This document shows positions 36,847 through 45,675 of a stretch of 64,000 nucleotides of DNA, in pieces; position 1 is the first letter of the stretch; each line of letters starts with the position of its first letter. The notes under the pieces were generated by a model that was given only the letters and a program-made list of their open reading frames with translations, did no database searches and was not told where the DNA came from. The stretch spans positions 124,001 through 188,000 of the forward strand of contig NZ_NEVK01000006.1 in assembly GCF_002261265.1 (NCBI RefSeq), given 5' to 3'. The position numbers were made by a program, and so were the translations under genes. The stretch is from Bordetella genomosp. 7 (GTDB lineage Bacteria; Pseudomonadota; Gammaproteobacteria; Burkholderiales; Burkholderiaceae_B).

Positions 36847-37039
36847 CAAGGTCTCCGTATGTGAGTACCGTGCGCATCATGCCGCGAAGCGGGCAAACTT
36901 GCAATGCAATCTCATTCTCATTGTGCAGGTCCTGCGGACGCGGCACGGCGTGGGCAGGCGGGGCGGCGCACCGGACCCATCGGCAACCCCTGCACGGGCC
37001 GCGCCGCTAAACTATGCGCGACGCTTTTTCCTGACCGCC

Positions 37040-37843
37040 ATGTCCCCTGCCCCACTTGAACTCGACGGCTCGATCTGGCTGCGCGCCGGCGCCCAGACCT
37101 GGGGCGGCAGCAGCCGCATCGACCTGCTTGCCCAGATCGACGATACCGGCTCGATCAGCGCCGCGGCGCGCGCCGTGGGCATGAGCTACAAGGGCGCCTG
37201 GGACGCCATCGACACCATGAACAACCTGGCCGGCGAACCGCTGGTCTTGCGCGCCACCGGCGGCAAAGGCGGAGGCGGCGCGCGACTGACGCCGCGCGCC
37301 CGCCAGCTGGTGGCCACCTTCAGGGCTCTGCAGGCCGAGCATCAGCGCATCATGGCGCACCTGGCGCAGGCAGGCCTGGACGACGCCGGCAACCTGAACC
37401 TGATGAGGCGCATCATGTTGAAAACCAGTGCCCGCAACAAGCTGCTGGGCGTGGTCACTGAAATACGCCCCGGCGCGGTGAATGACGAAATCGTGCTGCG
37501 CATCGGCGGCGGCCACGACGTCGTGGCCACGATCACGCAAGAAAGCACGGCGGAACTGGGCCTGGCCGTGGGCAGCGAGGCGATTGCGCTCATCAAGGCG
37601 CCGTCGGTGCTGATCGCCCTGCCTGGCGGCCTGCGGATATCGGCCAGCAATCAACTGCCCGGCATCGTCGCGCAGGTGCGCGAAGGCGCAGTGAATTGCG
37701 AAGTGATCCTGGACCTGGACGGCGGCGGAACGGTCGCCGCGGTGATCACCCAGGACAGCGCGCGCGCCCTGGAACTGGCGCCTGGCCTGCCGGCGCTGGC
37801 GGCATTCAACGCGTCCAGCGTCATATTGGGGGTCGTTGCCTGA
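37040..37843 (+). CDS. modE: ModE-family molybdate-responsive regulator
   Basis: A 267-residue protein with the ModE layout. An N-terminal winged helix (LLAQIDDTGSISAAARAVGM, then SYKGAWDAIDTMNN) is followed by the conserved GGKGGGGARLTPRARQLV. Two tandem TOBE/mop molybdate-binding domains then run from about residue 133 (SARNKLLGVVTEI, then ISASNQLPGIVAQVREGAVN). ModE represses molybdate uptake genes and can activate molybdoenzymes. No modABC genes are in the window, but the sulfite oxidase at 5973 is a molybdenum enzyme. The ATG at 37040 is the family start. Confidence 0.9.
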   Translation: MSPAPLELDGSIWLRAGAQTWGGSSRIDLLAQIDDTGSISAAARAVGMSYKGAWDAIDTMNNLAGEPLVLRATGGKGGGGARLTPRARQLVATFRALQAEHQRIMAHLAQAGLDDAGNLNLMRRIMLKTSARNKLLGVVTEIRPGAVNDEIVLRIGGGHDVVATITQESTAELGLAVGSEAIALIKAPSVLIALPGGLRISASNQLPGIVAQVREGAVNCEVILDLDGGGTVAAVITQDSARALELAPGLPALAAFNASSVILGVVA

Positions 37844-37880
37844 ACCGGCCGGTTGCGGGCCGTGCCGCAACTGGCCCGTG

Positions 37881-37920
37881 CGGCGCGGCCTGCGCGGCGC
37901 GGCCTGCGCGGCGCGGCCTT
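37881..37920. repeat. Tandem 14-bp GC-rich repeat
   Basis: The unit CGGCGCGGCCTGCG occurs at 37881-37894 and 37895-37908, and its first ten bases again at 37909-37918, giving about 2.8 copies. It sits in the 82 bases between the convergent modE and ABC ATPase genes. It probably arose by slippage; no function is visible. Confidence 0.8.
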
Positions 37921-37925
37921 TTCCC

Positions 37926-38720
37926 CTAGCCCAGCAATAGCGCGTCGTCGGCCAGCTTCTCGCCGCGTACCCGCTCGAACATGGCCAGCAGGTCGGGCAC
38001 GTCCAGGCCCTTGCGCTGGTCGCCCGACACGTCGAGCACCACCTGGCCCTGGTGCAGCATGACCGTGCGATCGCCCACGTCCAGCGCCTGCCGCATGCTG
38101 TGGGTGACCATCATGGTGGTAAGCCTGCTTTCCGCCACGATGCGGGCAGTGAGCTGCAGCACGAAATCGGCCGTGCGCGGGTCAAGCGCCGCCGTGTGCT
38201 CGTCGAGCAACAGGATGCGGGAAGGCTGCAACGCCGCCATCAGCAGGCTGACTGCCTGGCGCTGCCCCCCGGACAGCAGCCCGATACGGTCGGTGAGGCG
38301 GTTTTCCAGCCCCAGCCCGAGCGTGGCCAGCCGTTCGCGAAAGCCCTCGCGCATCGAGGCCTTTACCGCGCGGCCGAAGCCGCGGCGCGCGCCCCGCAGC
38401 TGCGCGAGCGCCATGTTTTCTTCGATGGTCAGGTCTTCGCAGGTGCCGGCCATGGGGTCCTGGAATACCCGCGCCACGCGGCGGGCGCGCTGCCAGACCG
38501 GCTCGCGCGTGACATCGGCGCCCTCGATCTCGATGCGGCCGGAATCAATGGGCAGGTCGCCCGAGACGGCATTCAGAAACGTGGACTTGCCGGCGCCATT
38601 GGAACCGATGACGGTGACGAACTGGCCGCTCGGAATCTCCAGCGACAGGCCGCGCAACGCGCGGGTTTCGATGGGCGTACCGGCATTGAAGGTAATTTTG
38701 AGGTCTTCTGCGCGCAGCAT
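37926..38720 (-). CDS. ABC importer ATP-binding protein (ABC_sub_bind type)
   Basis: A 264-residue ABC ATPase. Walker A is GSNGAGKSTFL, the signature is LSGGQRQAVSLLMA, Walker B is ILLLDEHTAALD, and the switch is MVTHSMRQAL. Note His rather than Pro after DE, which is characteristic of this import subfamily. It is the last gene of an operon with a binding protein (39713) and a permease (38723), in the order binding protein-permease-ATPase. The system resembles the Gram-positive TrpXYZ tryptophan/tyrosine importers, but the substrate here is not known. Confidence 0.9.
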   Translation of the reverse strand: MLRAEDLKITFNAGTPIETRALRGLSLEIPSGQFVTVIGSNGAGKSTFLNAVSGDLPIDSGRIEIEGADVTREPVWQRARRVARVFQDPMAGTCEDLTIEENMALAQLRGARRGFGRAVKASMREGFRERLATLGLGLENRLTDRIGLLSGGQRQAVSLLMAALQPSRILLLDEHTAALDPRTADFVLQLTARIVAESRLTTMMVTHSMRQALDVGDRTVMLHQGQVVLDVSGDQRKGLDVPDLLAMFERVRGEKLADDALLLG

Positions 38721-38722
38721 GG

Positions 38723-39613
38723 TCAGGCTCCTTTCTTGCCGAGCAGCCGGCGCTTCATCATGGGAATGACCAGGGCGATGGTGACCAGCACTGCGGTAAC
38801 CAGGTTGAGGTCTTGCGCCTTCAGGCCGATGAAGTCGCTATTGAGCGCCAGCGCGATGAAGAACCGGTATACGATGGCGCCCAGAATGACCGCCAGCGTG
38901 GCCAGCACCAGCTTGCGAGACGGCAGGATGCTTTCGCCCACGATGACCGCGGCCAGTCCGATGACGATAGTGCCCACGCCCATCGATATATCTGCGCCGC
39001 CCTGGGTCTGGGCGAACAAGGCGCCCGCCAGGCCGACCAGCGCATTGGACAGCGCCATGCCGGCCAGGACCATCCCGCCCGTGTTGACGCCCTGGGCGCG
39101 CGCCATGCGGCCATTGGACCCCGTGGCGCGCATGGCCAGGCCGGTCTGCGTGGCCAGGAACCAATCGAGCAGCAGCTTCACGATTATCACCGCCACCACC
39201 AGAATCAGCGGCCGGGCCACGTAGTCGCTGATCCACTCGGGCTGCAGAATCGTGAACACGGTCGGCTCGGTGATGAGCGGCACGTTGGGCCGGCCCATGA
39301 CGCGCAGGTTGATCGAATACAGGGCGATCATCATCAGGATGCTGGCCAGCAAATCCATGATGCGCAGCCGCACATTGAGCCAACCCGTCACCAGCCCGGC
39401 GGCGGCCCCTGCCACGGTGGCGGCAATCGTCGCCAGGAACGGGTCCATGCCGCCCGAAATCAGCGTGGCGGCCACGGCGCCGCCCAGCGGGAAGCTGCCG
39501 TCCACGGTCAGGTCGGGAAACCGCAGCAGGCGGAAGGAAATCAGGACGCCCAACGCGACCAGGCTGAAAATCAAACCGATTTCCAGGGCGCCGAGCAAGG
39601 AAAACAAGGACAT
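38723..39613 (-). CDS. ABC importer permease (ABC_sub_bind type)
   Basis: A 296-residue integral membrane protein with eight to nine hydrophobic segments, related to branched-chain amino acid permeases. Conserved parts are the N-terminal ALGVLISFRLLRFPDLTVDG, the loop GLAMRATGSNGRMARAQGVN carrying the coupling helix, and GMALSNALVGLAGALFAQTQ. It lies two bases upstream of the ATPase gene and 99 bases downstream of the binding-protein gene. With them it forms a tryptophan-importer-like system. Confidence 0.9.
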   Translation of the reverse strand: MSLFSLLGALEIGLIFSLVALGVLISFRLLRFPDLTVDGSFPLGGAVAATLISGGMDPFLATIAATVAGAAAGLVTGWLNVRLRIMDLLASILMMIALYSINLRVMGRPNVPLITEPTVFTILQPEWISDYVARPLILVVAVIIVKLLLDWFLATQTGLAMRATGSNGRMARAQGVNTGGMVLAGMALSNALVGLAGALFAQTQGGADISMGVGTIVIGLAAVIVGESILPSRKLVLATLAVILGAIVYRFFIALALNSDFIGLKAQDLNLVTAVLVTIALVIPMMKRRLLGKKGA

Positions 39614-39712
39614 GGAGAGTCGGGCCCGGCGTGTCTCGTGAACGCGGCGGGCGCAGCCTTGGGTATGTTCAGTGAAAAAGCGCGGCGGCCCGCCGGCCGC
39701 CGTGCCACATTG

Positions 39713-40687
39713 TTACTTGACGACCTCGGCGGCCGACTTGAGCAACTCGTCCGACAGCGTGACGCCCTGCTTTTCAGCAGCGCCCGGGTTGACGAACAAG
39801 CGCAGATTGGAGCTGGTTTCCGATGCGATGGCGCCCGGCTTTTCGCCCTTGAGAATGCGCACCACGATCTTGCCGGTCTGCACGCCCAGGTCATGGTAGT
39901 CGATGCCCAGCGCCGCGATGGCGCCGCGCTTGACGCTGTCGGTGTCCGAGGCCACCAGGGGGATCTTGGCATCATTGCCGACCTTGACCAGCGACTCGTA
40001 TGCCGACACCACGTTGTTGTCGGTATTGGTGTAGATGACATCGACCTTGCCGATCAGGCTGCGCGCGGCCGAAGCGACGTCCACGGTGCGCGGCGCGGCG
40101 GCCTCTACCAGCGACATGCCGGACTTCGACAGCAGTTCCTGCAGCTGCTTGACCACGACCACGGAGTTGGCTTCGCCCGGGTTGTACACCATGCCCACGC
40201 GCTTGGCGTCGGGCACCACCTTTTTGATCAGCTCGATCTGCTTGTCGAGCGCGAGCAGGTCGGAAACGCCGGTGACGTTGGTGCCGGACGCATCCATGGA
40301 GGGCACCAGCTGTGCGGCGACCGGGTCGGTTACGGCCGAATATACGACCGGAATGTCTTTGGTGGCAGCCACCACCGACTGGGCCGAGGGCGTGGCGATG
40401 GCCACAATGGCATCGGGACGGTCGCCCACGAACTTGCGCGCGATCTGTGCGGCGGTGCCGGTATTGCCCTGCGCGCTCTGGTACTGCCACTTGAGGTTCT
40501 TGCCGGACTCGTAGCCGGCCTGCTTCAAGGCGTCCTGCACGCCGTCGCGTACGGCGTCAAGGGCCGGATGCTCGACGATGGCGGTCACCGCCACCGATTT
40601 TTGTTGCGCCGCAGCAGGAACAGCGTGGATAGCCAGCGCCGCCGCCACTGCGCCCAGCGTCAGAAAATGTTTTTTTCCGATCAGCAT
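39713..40687 (-). CDS. ABC transporter substrate-binding protein (PF04392 type)
   Basis: A 324-residue periplasmic binding protein. The signal peptide ends near AVPAAAQ (residue 28). The mature part begins VAVTAIVEHPALDAVRDGVQ, the family signature, and continues with GNTGTAAQIARKFVGDRPDA, VVYSAVTDPVAAQLV and MVYNPGEANSVVVVKQL. The two-lobed fold binds amino acids or related compounds in characterised members. First gene of the three-gene importer operon. The 199 bases upstream (40688-40886) should contain its promoter. Confidence 0.92.
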   Translation of the reverse strand: MLIGKKHFLTLGAVAAALAIHAVPAAAQQKSVAVTAIVEHPALDAVRDGVQDALKQAGYESGKNLKWQYQSAQGNTGTAAQIARKFVGDRPDAIVAIATPSAQSVVAATKDIPVVYSAVTDPVAAQLVPSMDASGTNVTGVSDLLALDKQIELIKKVVPDAKRVGMVYNPGEANSVVVVKQLQELLSKSGMSLVEAAAPRTVDVASAARSLIGKVDVIYTNTDNNVVSAYESLVKVGNDAKIPLVASDTDSVKRGAIAALGIDYHDLGVQTGKIVVRILKGEKPGAIASETSSNLRLFVNPGAAEKQGVTLSDELLKSAAEVVK

Positions 40688-40886
40688 AGGGATACTCCTT
40701 GCACCGTGTAGGTATCGTTGTTGTCACGGCCCCGCGACGGCTTCCCGTCGGCGCTCGAGCCGGTGAAACCGCGTAGTCTAACGTGTTGGCGCCGGCTTTG
40801 TGGCGCGGGAAATCCCTGAAATGGTGCACGCGCCCCGGGCCCGGCCCCGCCGCACCGACGCGGCAGGCCCGGGCCAAGCGGCACGA

Positions 40887-41870
40887 TCAGTCCAGCGTAA
40901 CGCCCGATTGCTTGACCACGTTGGCCCAGCGCTCGATCTCGCTGTCGACAAAACTGCCGAATTGCGCGCCCGTGACGCTGGGGATGGTGGATCCGTTGCC
41001 CGCCCAGATTTCCTTGATCTTGGGCGTGTTCAGCGCCTTGGTCACTTCGGCGATCATCTTGTCCACCACGGGCTGGGGCGTGCCCGCCGGCGCCCACATC
41101 GCGTACCAGGTCGATACTTCGTAGCCAGGCAGCCCCGCCTCGGCAACCGTGGGAACGTCCGGGAACGACGGCGAGCGTTGCGCCGCGGCGACGGCCAGCG
41201 GCTTGATGCTGCCGGCGCGGATATGGCCGGCCGACGAACCCAGGCCATCGAAGGCCAGGTCCACCTGGCCGCCGATCAGCGCCGACAGCATGGGGCCCGC
41301 CCCCTGGTAGGGCACGTCCACCAGCTTGATATCGGTCTGCAGGGCGAACAGCTCGCCGGCAAGGTGGTGCGTGCTGCCCTTGCCTGCCGTGCCGAAGTTG
41401 ATCTCGCCCGGCCGCTTGCGCGCATACTCGATGAACTCCTGCAGGCTATTGACCGGCAGCTTCGACGCGTTGACCACCACGACTTGCGGCGGCTGGGCAA
41501 GCAGCGCGACCGGCACGAAATCTTTCTGGATGTCGTAGCTCAGGTTCTTGTACAGCGACGGCGCCACGGCGTGATGCGCCCCGCCCATGAAGAACGTGTA
41601 GCCATCCGGTTTCGCCTTGGCAGCTACGCCGGCGCCTACAGTGCCGCCCGCGCCGCCCTTGTTGTCCACAACCATGGTCTGCCCCAGCTGCATGCTGAGC
41701 TGCTGGGCAAGCGGGCGGGCAAAGGTGTCCGTGCCTCCGCCGGCGGGAAACGGCACGATCAGGGTGATGGGGCGGTCGGGCCAGTCTGCGGCGGCGGCGC
41801 TGGGCGCCAGGGCCAGGTTGACGCTCAGCGCGGCCGCCACGGCCAGCGCGTGAATTGCGTTGCGGTTCAT
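40887..41870 (-). CDS. Bug-type tripartite tricarboxylate transporter binding protein
   Basis: A 327-residue periplasmic solute receptor of the Bug (TctC-like) family, hugely expanded in Bordetella. The signal peptide is about 27 residues (ALSVNLALAPSAAAA). DWPDRPITLIVPFPAGGGTD and NKGGAGGTVGAGVAAKAKPD are the two ligand loops; VPYQGAGPMLSALIGGQVDL follows. No TctA/TctB membrane genes accompany it. It lies 155 bases beyond matB on the same strand, so malonate or a related dicarboxylate is a reasonable guess for its ligand. Confidence 0.93.
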   Translation of the reverse strand: MNRNAIHALAVAAALSVNLALAPSAAAADWPDRPITLIVPFPAGGGTDTFARPLAQQLSMQLGQTMVVDNKGGAGGTVGAGVAAKAKPDGYTFFMGGAHHAVAPSLYKNLSYDIQKDFVPVALLAQPPQVVVVNASKLPVNSLQEFIEYARKRPGEINFGTAGKGSTHHLAGELFALQTDIKLVDVPYQGAGPMLSALIGGQVDLAFDGLGSSAGHIRAGSIKPLAVAAAQRSPSFPDVPTVAEAGLPGYEVSTWYAMWAPAGTPQPVVDKMIAEVTKALNTPKIKEIWAGNGSTIPSVTGAQFGSFVDSEIERWANVVKQSGVTLD

Positions 41871-42025
41871 TTCATCTCCTCAGTTAAAACAGCTCGCGAG
41901 GCTGCTTGCATGTAGTTTTGTTATACGGTGCTACGGGACGCTGTGTCGGCTGGTTCGTGTGGTGGATCTTCTCCTCTGTCGAGGTTGGAAAAGGAACGGC
42001 CCCGCGGCGGTTCCCCGTGGTTCTG

Positions 42026-43567
42026 CTAGGCAGCCTTGTATGTGTCGCGCAGCACGTTCTTCTGCACCTTGCCCATGGTGTTGCGGGGCAGCTGCTCGAC
42101 CACGTGGATCTGCTTGGGCACCTTGAAATTGGCGATGCGCGACTTCAGCTCGGCCTGCATGGCCAGCGTGTCCACCGTCGCGCCGGCACGCGGCACCACC
42201 ACGGCCACCACCGCCTCGCCGAAATCGGGATGGGGCACGCCGATCACGGCAGACTCGAGCACGCCGGGCATCTCGTCGATGATCAGTTCGATCTCTTTGG
42301 GATAAACGTTGTAGCCGCCCGAGATGATCAGGTCTTTGCTGCGGCCCACGATAGACAGGTAATCGCCGGGCACCTTGCGCCCGCCCGATTCGCCGCCCCA
42401 CCGGCCTACATCGCCCGTGCGGAACCAGCCATCGGCGGTGAATTCTTCGCGAGTCTTCTCGGGCATGCGCCAGTATCCCTTGAATACGTTGGGCCCGCGC
42501 ACCTGCACATTGCCGATCTGGTCTTCGCCCAGTTCCGCGCCGCCATCGTCCACCACGCGCACCTGCACACCGGGCAGCGGCTTGCCTACCGTGCCGCCCA
42601 GCCGCTCGCCGTCGGCCGGATCATAGGGGTTGGACGTCAGCATGACGGTTTCGCTCATGCCATAGCGTTCCAGAATCGTATGGCCGGTGCGCTCGCGGAA
42701 TTCGCTGAAGGTTTCCATCAGCAGCGGCGCCGAACCCGAGATGAACAGGCGCATGCGCGCGCAGACGTCACGGGTAAAGCGCGCGTCGGCCAGCAAGCGC
42801 ACGTAGTAGGTGGGCACGCCCATCATCACCGTGCAGCGCGGCAGGTACTGCAACGCCTGGTCTACGTCGAGCCTGGGCAGCCAGATCATGCGCGCGCCGG
42901 CCAGCAGTGCGCCGTGCGACGCGACGAACAGGCCGTGCACATGGAAGATAGGCAGCATATGCAAGAGCACATCGTCGGAACGCCAGCCCCAATAGCGGTG
43001 CAGCACCTGCGCATTGGAGGCAAGGTTTCCGTGCGTGAGCATCGCCCCCTTGCTGCGGCCGGTGGTGCCCGACGTATACAGGATGGCGGCCAGGTCGTCC
43101 GTGCCGCGCACGGCCGCCTGGAAGCTCGTGCCCAGGCCGGCGCTGGCCTCGAGCAGCGAACCGCTGCGGTCATCGTCCAGCGTGTACACATGCTGCGTGC
43201 CGGCCTGCTCGGCGAGCTTGCGCATCCATTCGGCGTTCTTGCTGGGACACACCACCACGGATGGCTCGGCGTCGCCCAGGAAGTACGCCACTTCGCTTTC
43301 GCGATAAGCCGTGTTCAGCGGCAGGTATACGTACCCCGCGCGCAGCGTGGCCAGGTACAGCAGCAACGCCTCGGGCGACTTGTCCACTTGCACGGCCACC
43401 CGGGCGCCTTCGGGCAAGCCCAGCGAGGCCAGCAGATTGGCCATGCGGGCGCTGGCGTGGTCCAGATCGTCCCACGTGTACTGCTGGTCGGGCGTCTCCA
43501 GCGCGACCTTGCTGCGGTCGGCCGGAAAACCGCCGGCCAGCACGCTATACAGATTGGCGTTGCTCAC
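42026..43567 (-). CDS. matB: Malonyl-CoA synthetase (acyl-CoA synthetase, MatB-like)
   Basis: A 513-residue adenylate-forming ligase. The P-loop is ILYTSGTTGRSKGAMLTHGN, motif A5 is ERYGMSETVML, the ATP-binding GWFRTGDVG follows, and the catalytic Lys is near the end in FKVPKQIHVVEQLPRNTMGK. The hinge is SIVGRSKDLIISGGYNVYP. The assignment to malonate rests on the operon: malonyl-CoA decarboxylase, a crotonase and a GntR regulator precede it, the MatABR arrangement. It would convert malonate to malonyl-CoA. The start lies five bases after the crotonase stop. Confidence 0.88.
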   Translation of the reverse strand: MSNANLYSVLAGGFPADRSKVALETPDQQYTWDDLDHASARMANLLASLGLPEGARVAVQVDKSPEALLLYLATLRAGYVYLPLNTAYRESEVAYFLGDAEPSVVVCPSKNAEWMRKLAEQAGTQHVYTLDDDRSGSLLEASAGLGTSFQAAVRGTDDLAAILYTSGTTGRSKGAMLTHGNLASNAQVLHRYWGWRSDDVLLHMLPIFHVHGLFVASHGALLAGARMIWLPRLDVDQALQYLPRCTVMMGVPTYYVRLLADARFTRDVCARMRLFISGSAPLLMETFSEFRERTGHTILERYGMSETVMLTSNPYDPADGERLGGTVGKPLPGVQVRVVDDGGAELGEDQIGNVQVRGPNVFKGYWRMPEKTREEFTADGWFRTGDVGRWGGESGGRKVPGDYLSIVGRSKDLIISGGYNVYPKEIELIIDEMPGVLESAVIGVPHPDFGEAVVAVVVPRAGATVDTLAMQAELKSRIANFKVPKQIHVVEQLPRNTMGKVQKNVLRDTYKAA

Positions 43568-43572
43568 CTTGT

Positions 43573-44367
43573 TCAGTCTCCAGTAAATACGGGCGGCCGC
43601 CCCGCCAGGAAGGCGCTGACGCCCTCGCGATGGTCACGGCTTTCGGCATAAGAAAAGAAATCTTGATAGTCGGCTTCGGACAGCGGCGTACCTTGCAGCA
43701 GCCTTTGCGCCTGGCGTTTGTTGATGCGGGCGGCCAGCGGCGCGCCGCGCGCAATGCGTTCGGCGCTGGCACGCGCCTGTGAGGCCACGTCGGCGTCGGG
43801 CACCACCCGGGTCAGCAACCCCAGCGCCTGCGCCTGGGCCGCGTCGAACACCTGCCCCTCGAGCAGGATAGCCATCGTGGCCGCCCGGCCGGCCAACGCC
43901 AGCAGGCCGCGCATTTCGTCGGGCGCCATGGGAAAACCCAGGCGATTGATCGGCACCCCGAAACGCGACGATGCGCCGGCGATGCGCAGGTCGCATTGGC
44001 AGGCGATTTCCAGGCCGCCGCCCACGCATACCCCTTCGATCTGCGCGACCACGGGATGAGGGCATTGCGCGACGGCGGCCAGCGCCGGCGCGAGCACATG
44101 CTGGTGATAATGGCGCACCTGCTGCGCGTCGCCGCGCACCTGAGGAAATTCGCGGATGTCGGCGCCGGCGGCAAAGTTACCTTCCGCCCCGCGCACGACC
44201 ACGCAGCGCACCGAGGCATCCGCGGCCAGGCTGGCAAAGACGTGGCGCAACTGTTCCCACATGGCCACGCTGATGGCGTTCAGGCGGCCGGGGTTCGACA
44301 GGGTGACCCATGCCAGCTCGCCTTCGCGTTCCAGCAATACCTGCCCTGATGTCGGGTTCTCTTGCAT
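43573..44367 (-). CDS. Crotonase-fold protein (enoyl-CoA hydratase/isomerase family)
   Basis: A 264-residue crotonase-superfamily protein inside the malonate operon. The oxyanion segments are NFAAGADIREF and CVGGGLEIACQCDLRI. The first catalytic Glu (GGGLE) is present. The second, expected in the FGxPE segment, is replaced, because the chain reads FGVPINRLGF. It is therefore unlikely to be a standard enoyl-CoA hydratase and may be an isomerase, hydrolase or decarboxylase-like relative acting on a CoA ester. It sits six bases after the malonyl-CoA decarboxylase gene. Confidence 0.85.
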   Translation of the reverse strand: MQENPTSGQVLLEREGELAWVTLSNPGRLNAISVAMWEQLRHVFASLAADASVRCVVVRGAEGNFAAGADIREFPQVRGDAQQVRHYHQHVLAPALAAVAQCPHPVVAQIEGVCVGGGLEIACQCDLRIAGASSRFGVPINRLGFPMAPDEMRGLLALAGRAATMAILLEGQVFDAAQAQALGLLTRVVPDADVASQARASAERIARGAPLAARINKRQAQRLLQGTPLSEADYQDFFSYAESRDHREGVSAFLAGRPPVFTGD

Positions 44368-44373
44368 GCCGCC

Positions 44374-45675
44374 CTACCCGATGCGTGCGATGCCGCGGCT
44401 GACGCGCGGCCTGCCCTCGCCCAGCTCGGCCAGGTTCGCGTCCAGGTCATCCAGGTCGTACAGGTAATTCACCATCATGCCGCACGACTGGGCCAGCCCC
44501 TTGGCCGACGTGTCGGCCGCCCAGTTCAGGCGTTCTATGCGCGCGCCGTTGCCCAGGTGAAAGCGCGCCACCGGATCCAGCGGCTGGCCGTTTTTCATCG
44601 CCATCAGGTAATGCGCAGCCAGCTTCAAGCCCGTGCGCTGCACGATTTCCGACGGCTTGCCGGTGGCCGCCTTGGACAGGCGGGCCGCCCACCGCGCGCC
44701 ATCGGGTGCGCCCGAGCGCGTACGACCCTTATCGCGCACAATGTCTTCAACCTCTTGCGCCGTCAGGCGCGACAGCCAGTCGACCAGCCCCGGTATCGGC
44801 GACAAAGTGGCGAACGAACGTACCTTGGGCACTTCTTCAAGCAGGCGTTCGATTACCCGCTTGAGCAGGAAGTTGCCGAAACTGATGCCGCGCAGGCCCG
44901 GCTGGGTGTTCGAGATGGAATAGAAGATTGCCCAGCGCGCCTTGTCCAGGTCGTGCGACGGCGCATTGGCGTCAAGCAGCGTCTGCACGTTGTCGGCGAT
45001 CTGCGCCGCGAATGCGACCTCGACGAAGATCAGCGGCACGTCCGGCATCTGCGGATGGAAGTATGCGTAGCAACGCCGATCGGGCGCCGCCACCCGGTGG
45101 CGCAGGTCATCCCATGACCGGATTTCGTGCACGGCCTCGTACAGGATGAGCTTTTCAAGCAGTGAAGCGGGCGAATCCCAGGTAAGCGGACGCAGTTCGA
45201 GCAGGCCGACGTCGAACCATGCCGACAGCAGCGATTCCAGGTCTTTTTCCAGCGCCTGCAACCCGGCCACCTGCTTGCGCCAGCGCAGCATGTCGGCGCG
45301 CAGCGCCACCAGGAAACGCAAGCCGTCGGGCAAGGCGTTGAAACGCCTGAAAAGCCTCAGGCCCTGGTCGCCGCGCGGTTCCAGCCCGCCGCTGACGCCG
45401 GCCAGTCCGGCCAGCAGCTCGCGCCGCCGCTTGCTGTCGGCTGCGGTATAGCCGCTGCACCAGCCGCGCGCCAGCTTGTTGGCCGCGACATCGGTCAGGC
45501 GCGCCTGGAACAGGGGCAGGAGCTCGGCGGCGCCCGGCAGGCGCCCGCGATCCCACCAACGCCCCAGGCGAGCCATCAGGCCGGCGCTTTCTGCCGCGGC
45601 GCTGTCGTCGACGGCGACGTCCGGCTCAGGCTGCCGGGTGCCGCGTGCGTACGGACTGGAGTCTAGGGCGGTCAT
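44374..45675 (-). CDS. matA: Malonyl-CoA decarboxylase
   Basis: A 433-residue malonyl-CoA decarboxylase, converting malonyl-CoA to acetyl-CoA and CO2. The N-terminal helical domain spans roughly residues 35-170. The catalytic acetyltransferase-like domain has CYAYFHPQMPDVPLIFVEVA, the ISNTQPGLRGISFGNFLLKR signature with the Ser/His region, and FATLSPIPGLVDWL. About 33 Ala/Ser/Asp-rich residues precede the domain. The start at 45675 overlaps matR by 50 bases; an internal Met (MARLGRWW) at 45576 would avoid the overlap. Central enzyme of the malonate operon. Confidence 0.93.
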   Translation of the reverse strand: MTALDSSPYARGTRQPEPDVAVDDSAAAESAGLMARLGRWWDRGRLPGAAELLPLFQARLTDVAANKLARGWCSGYTAADSKRRRELLAGLAGVSGGLEPRGDQGLRLFRRFNALPDGLRFLVALRADMLRWRKQVAGLQALEKDLESLLSAWFDVGLLELRPLTWDSPASLLEKLILYEAVHEIRSWDDLRHRVAAPDRRCYAYFHPQMPDVPLIFVEVAFAAQIADNVQTLLDANAPSHDLDKARWAIFYSISNTQPGLRGISFGNFLLKRVIERLLEEVPKVRSFATLSPIPGLVDWLSRLTAQEVEDIVRDKGRTRSGAPDGARWAARLSKAATGKPSEIVQRTGLKLAAHYLMAMKNGQPLDPVARFHLGNGARIERLNWAADTSAKGLAQSCGMMVNYLYDLDDLDANLAELGEGRPRVSRGIARIG

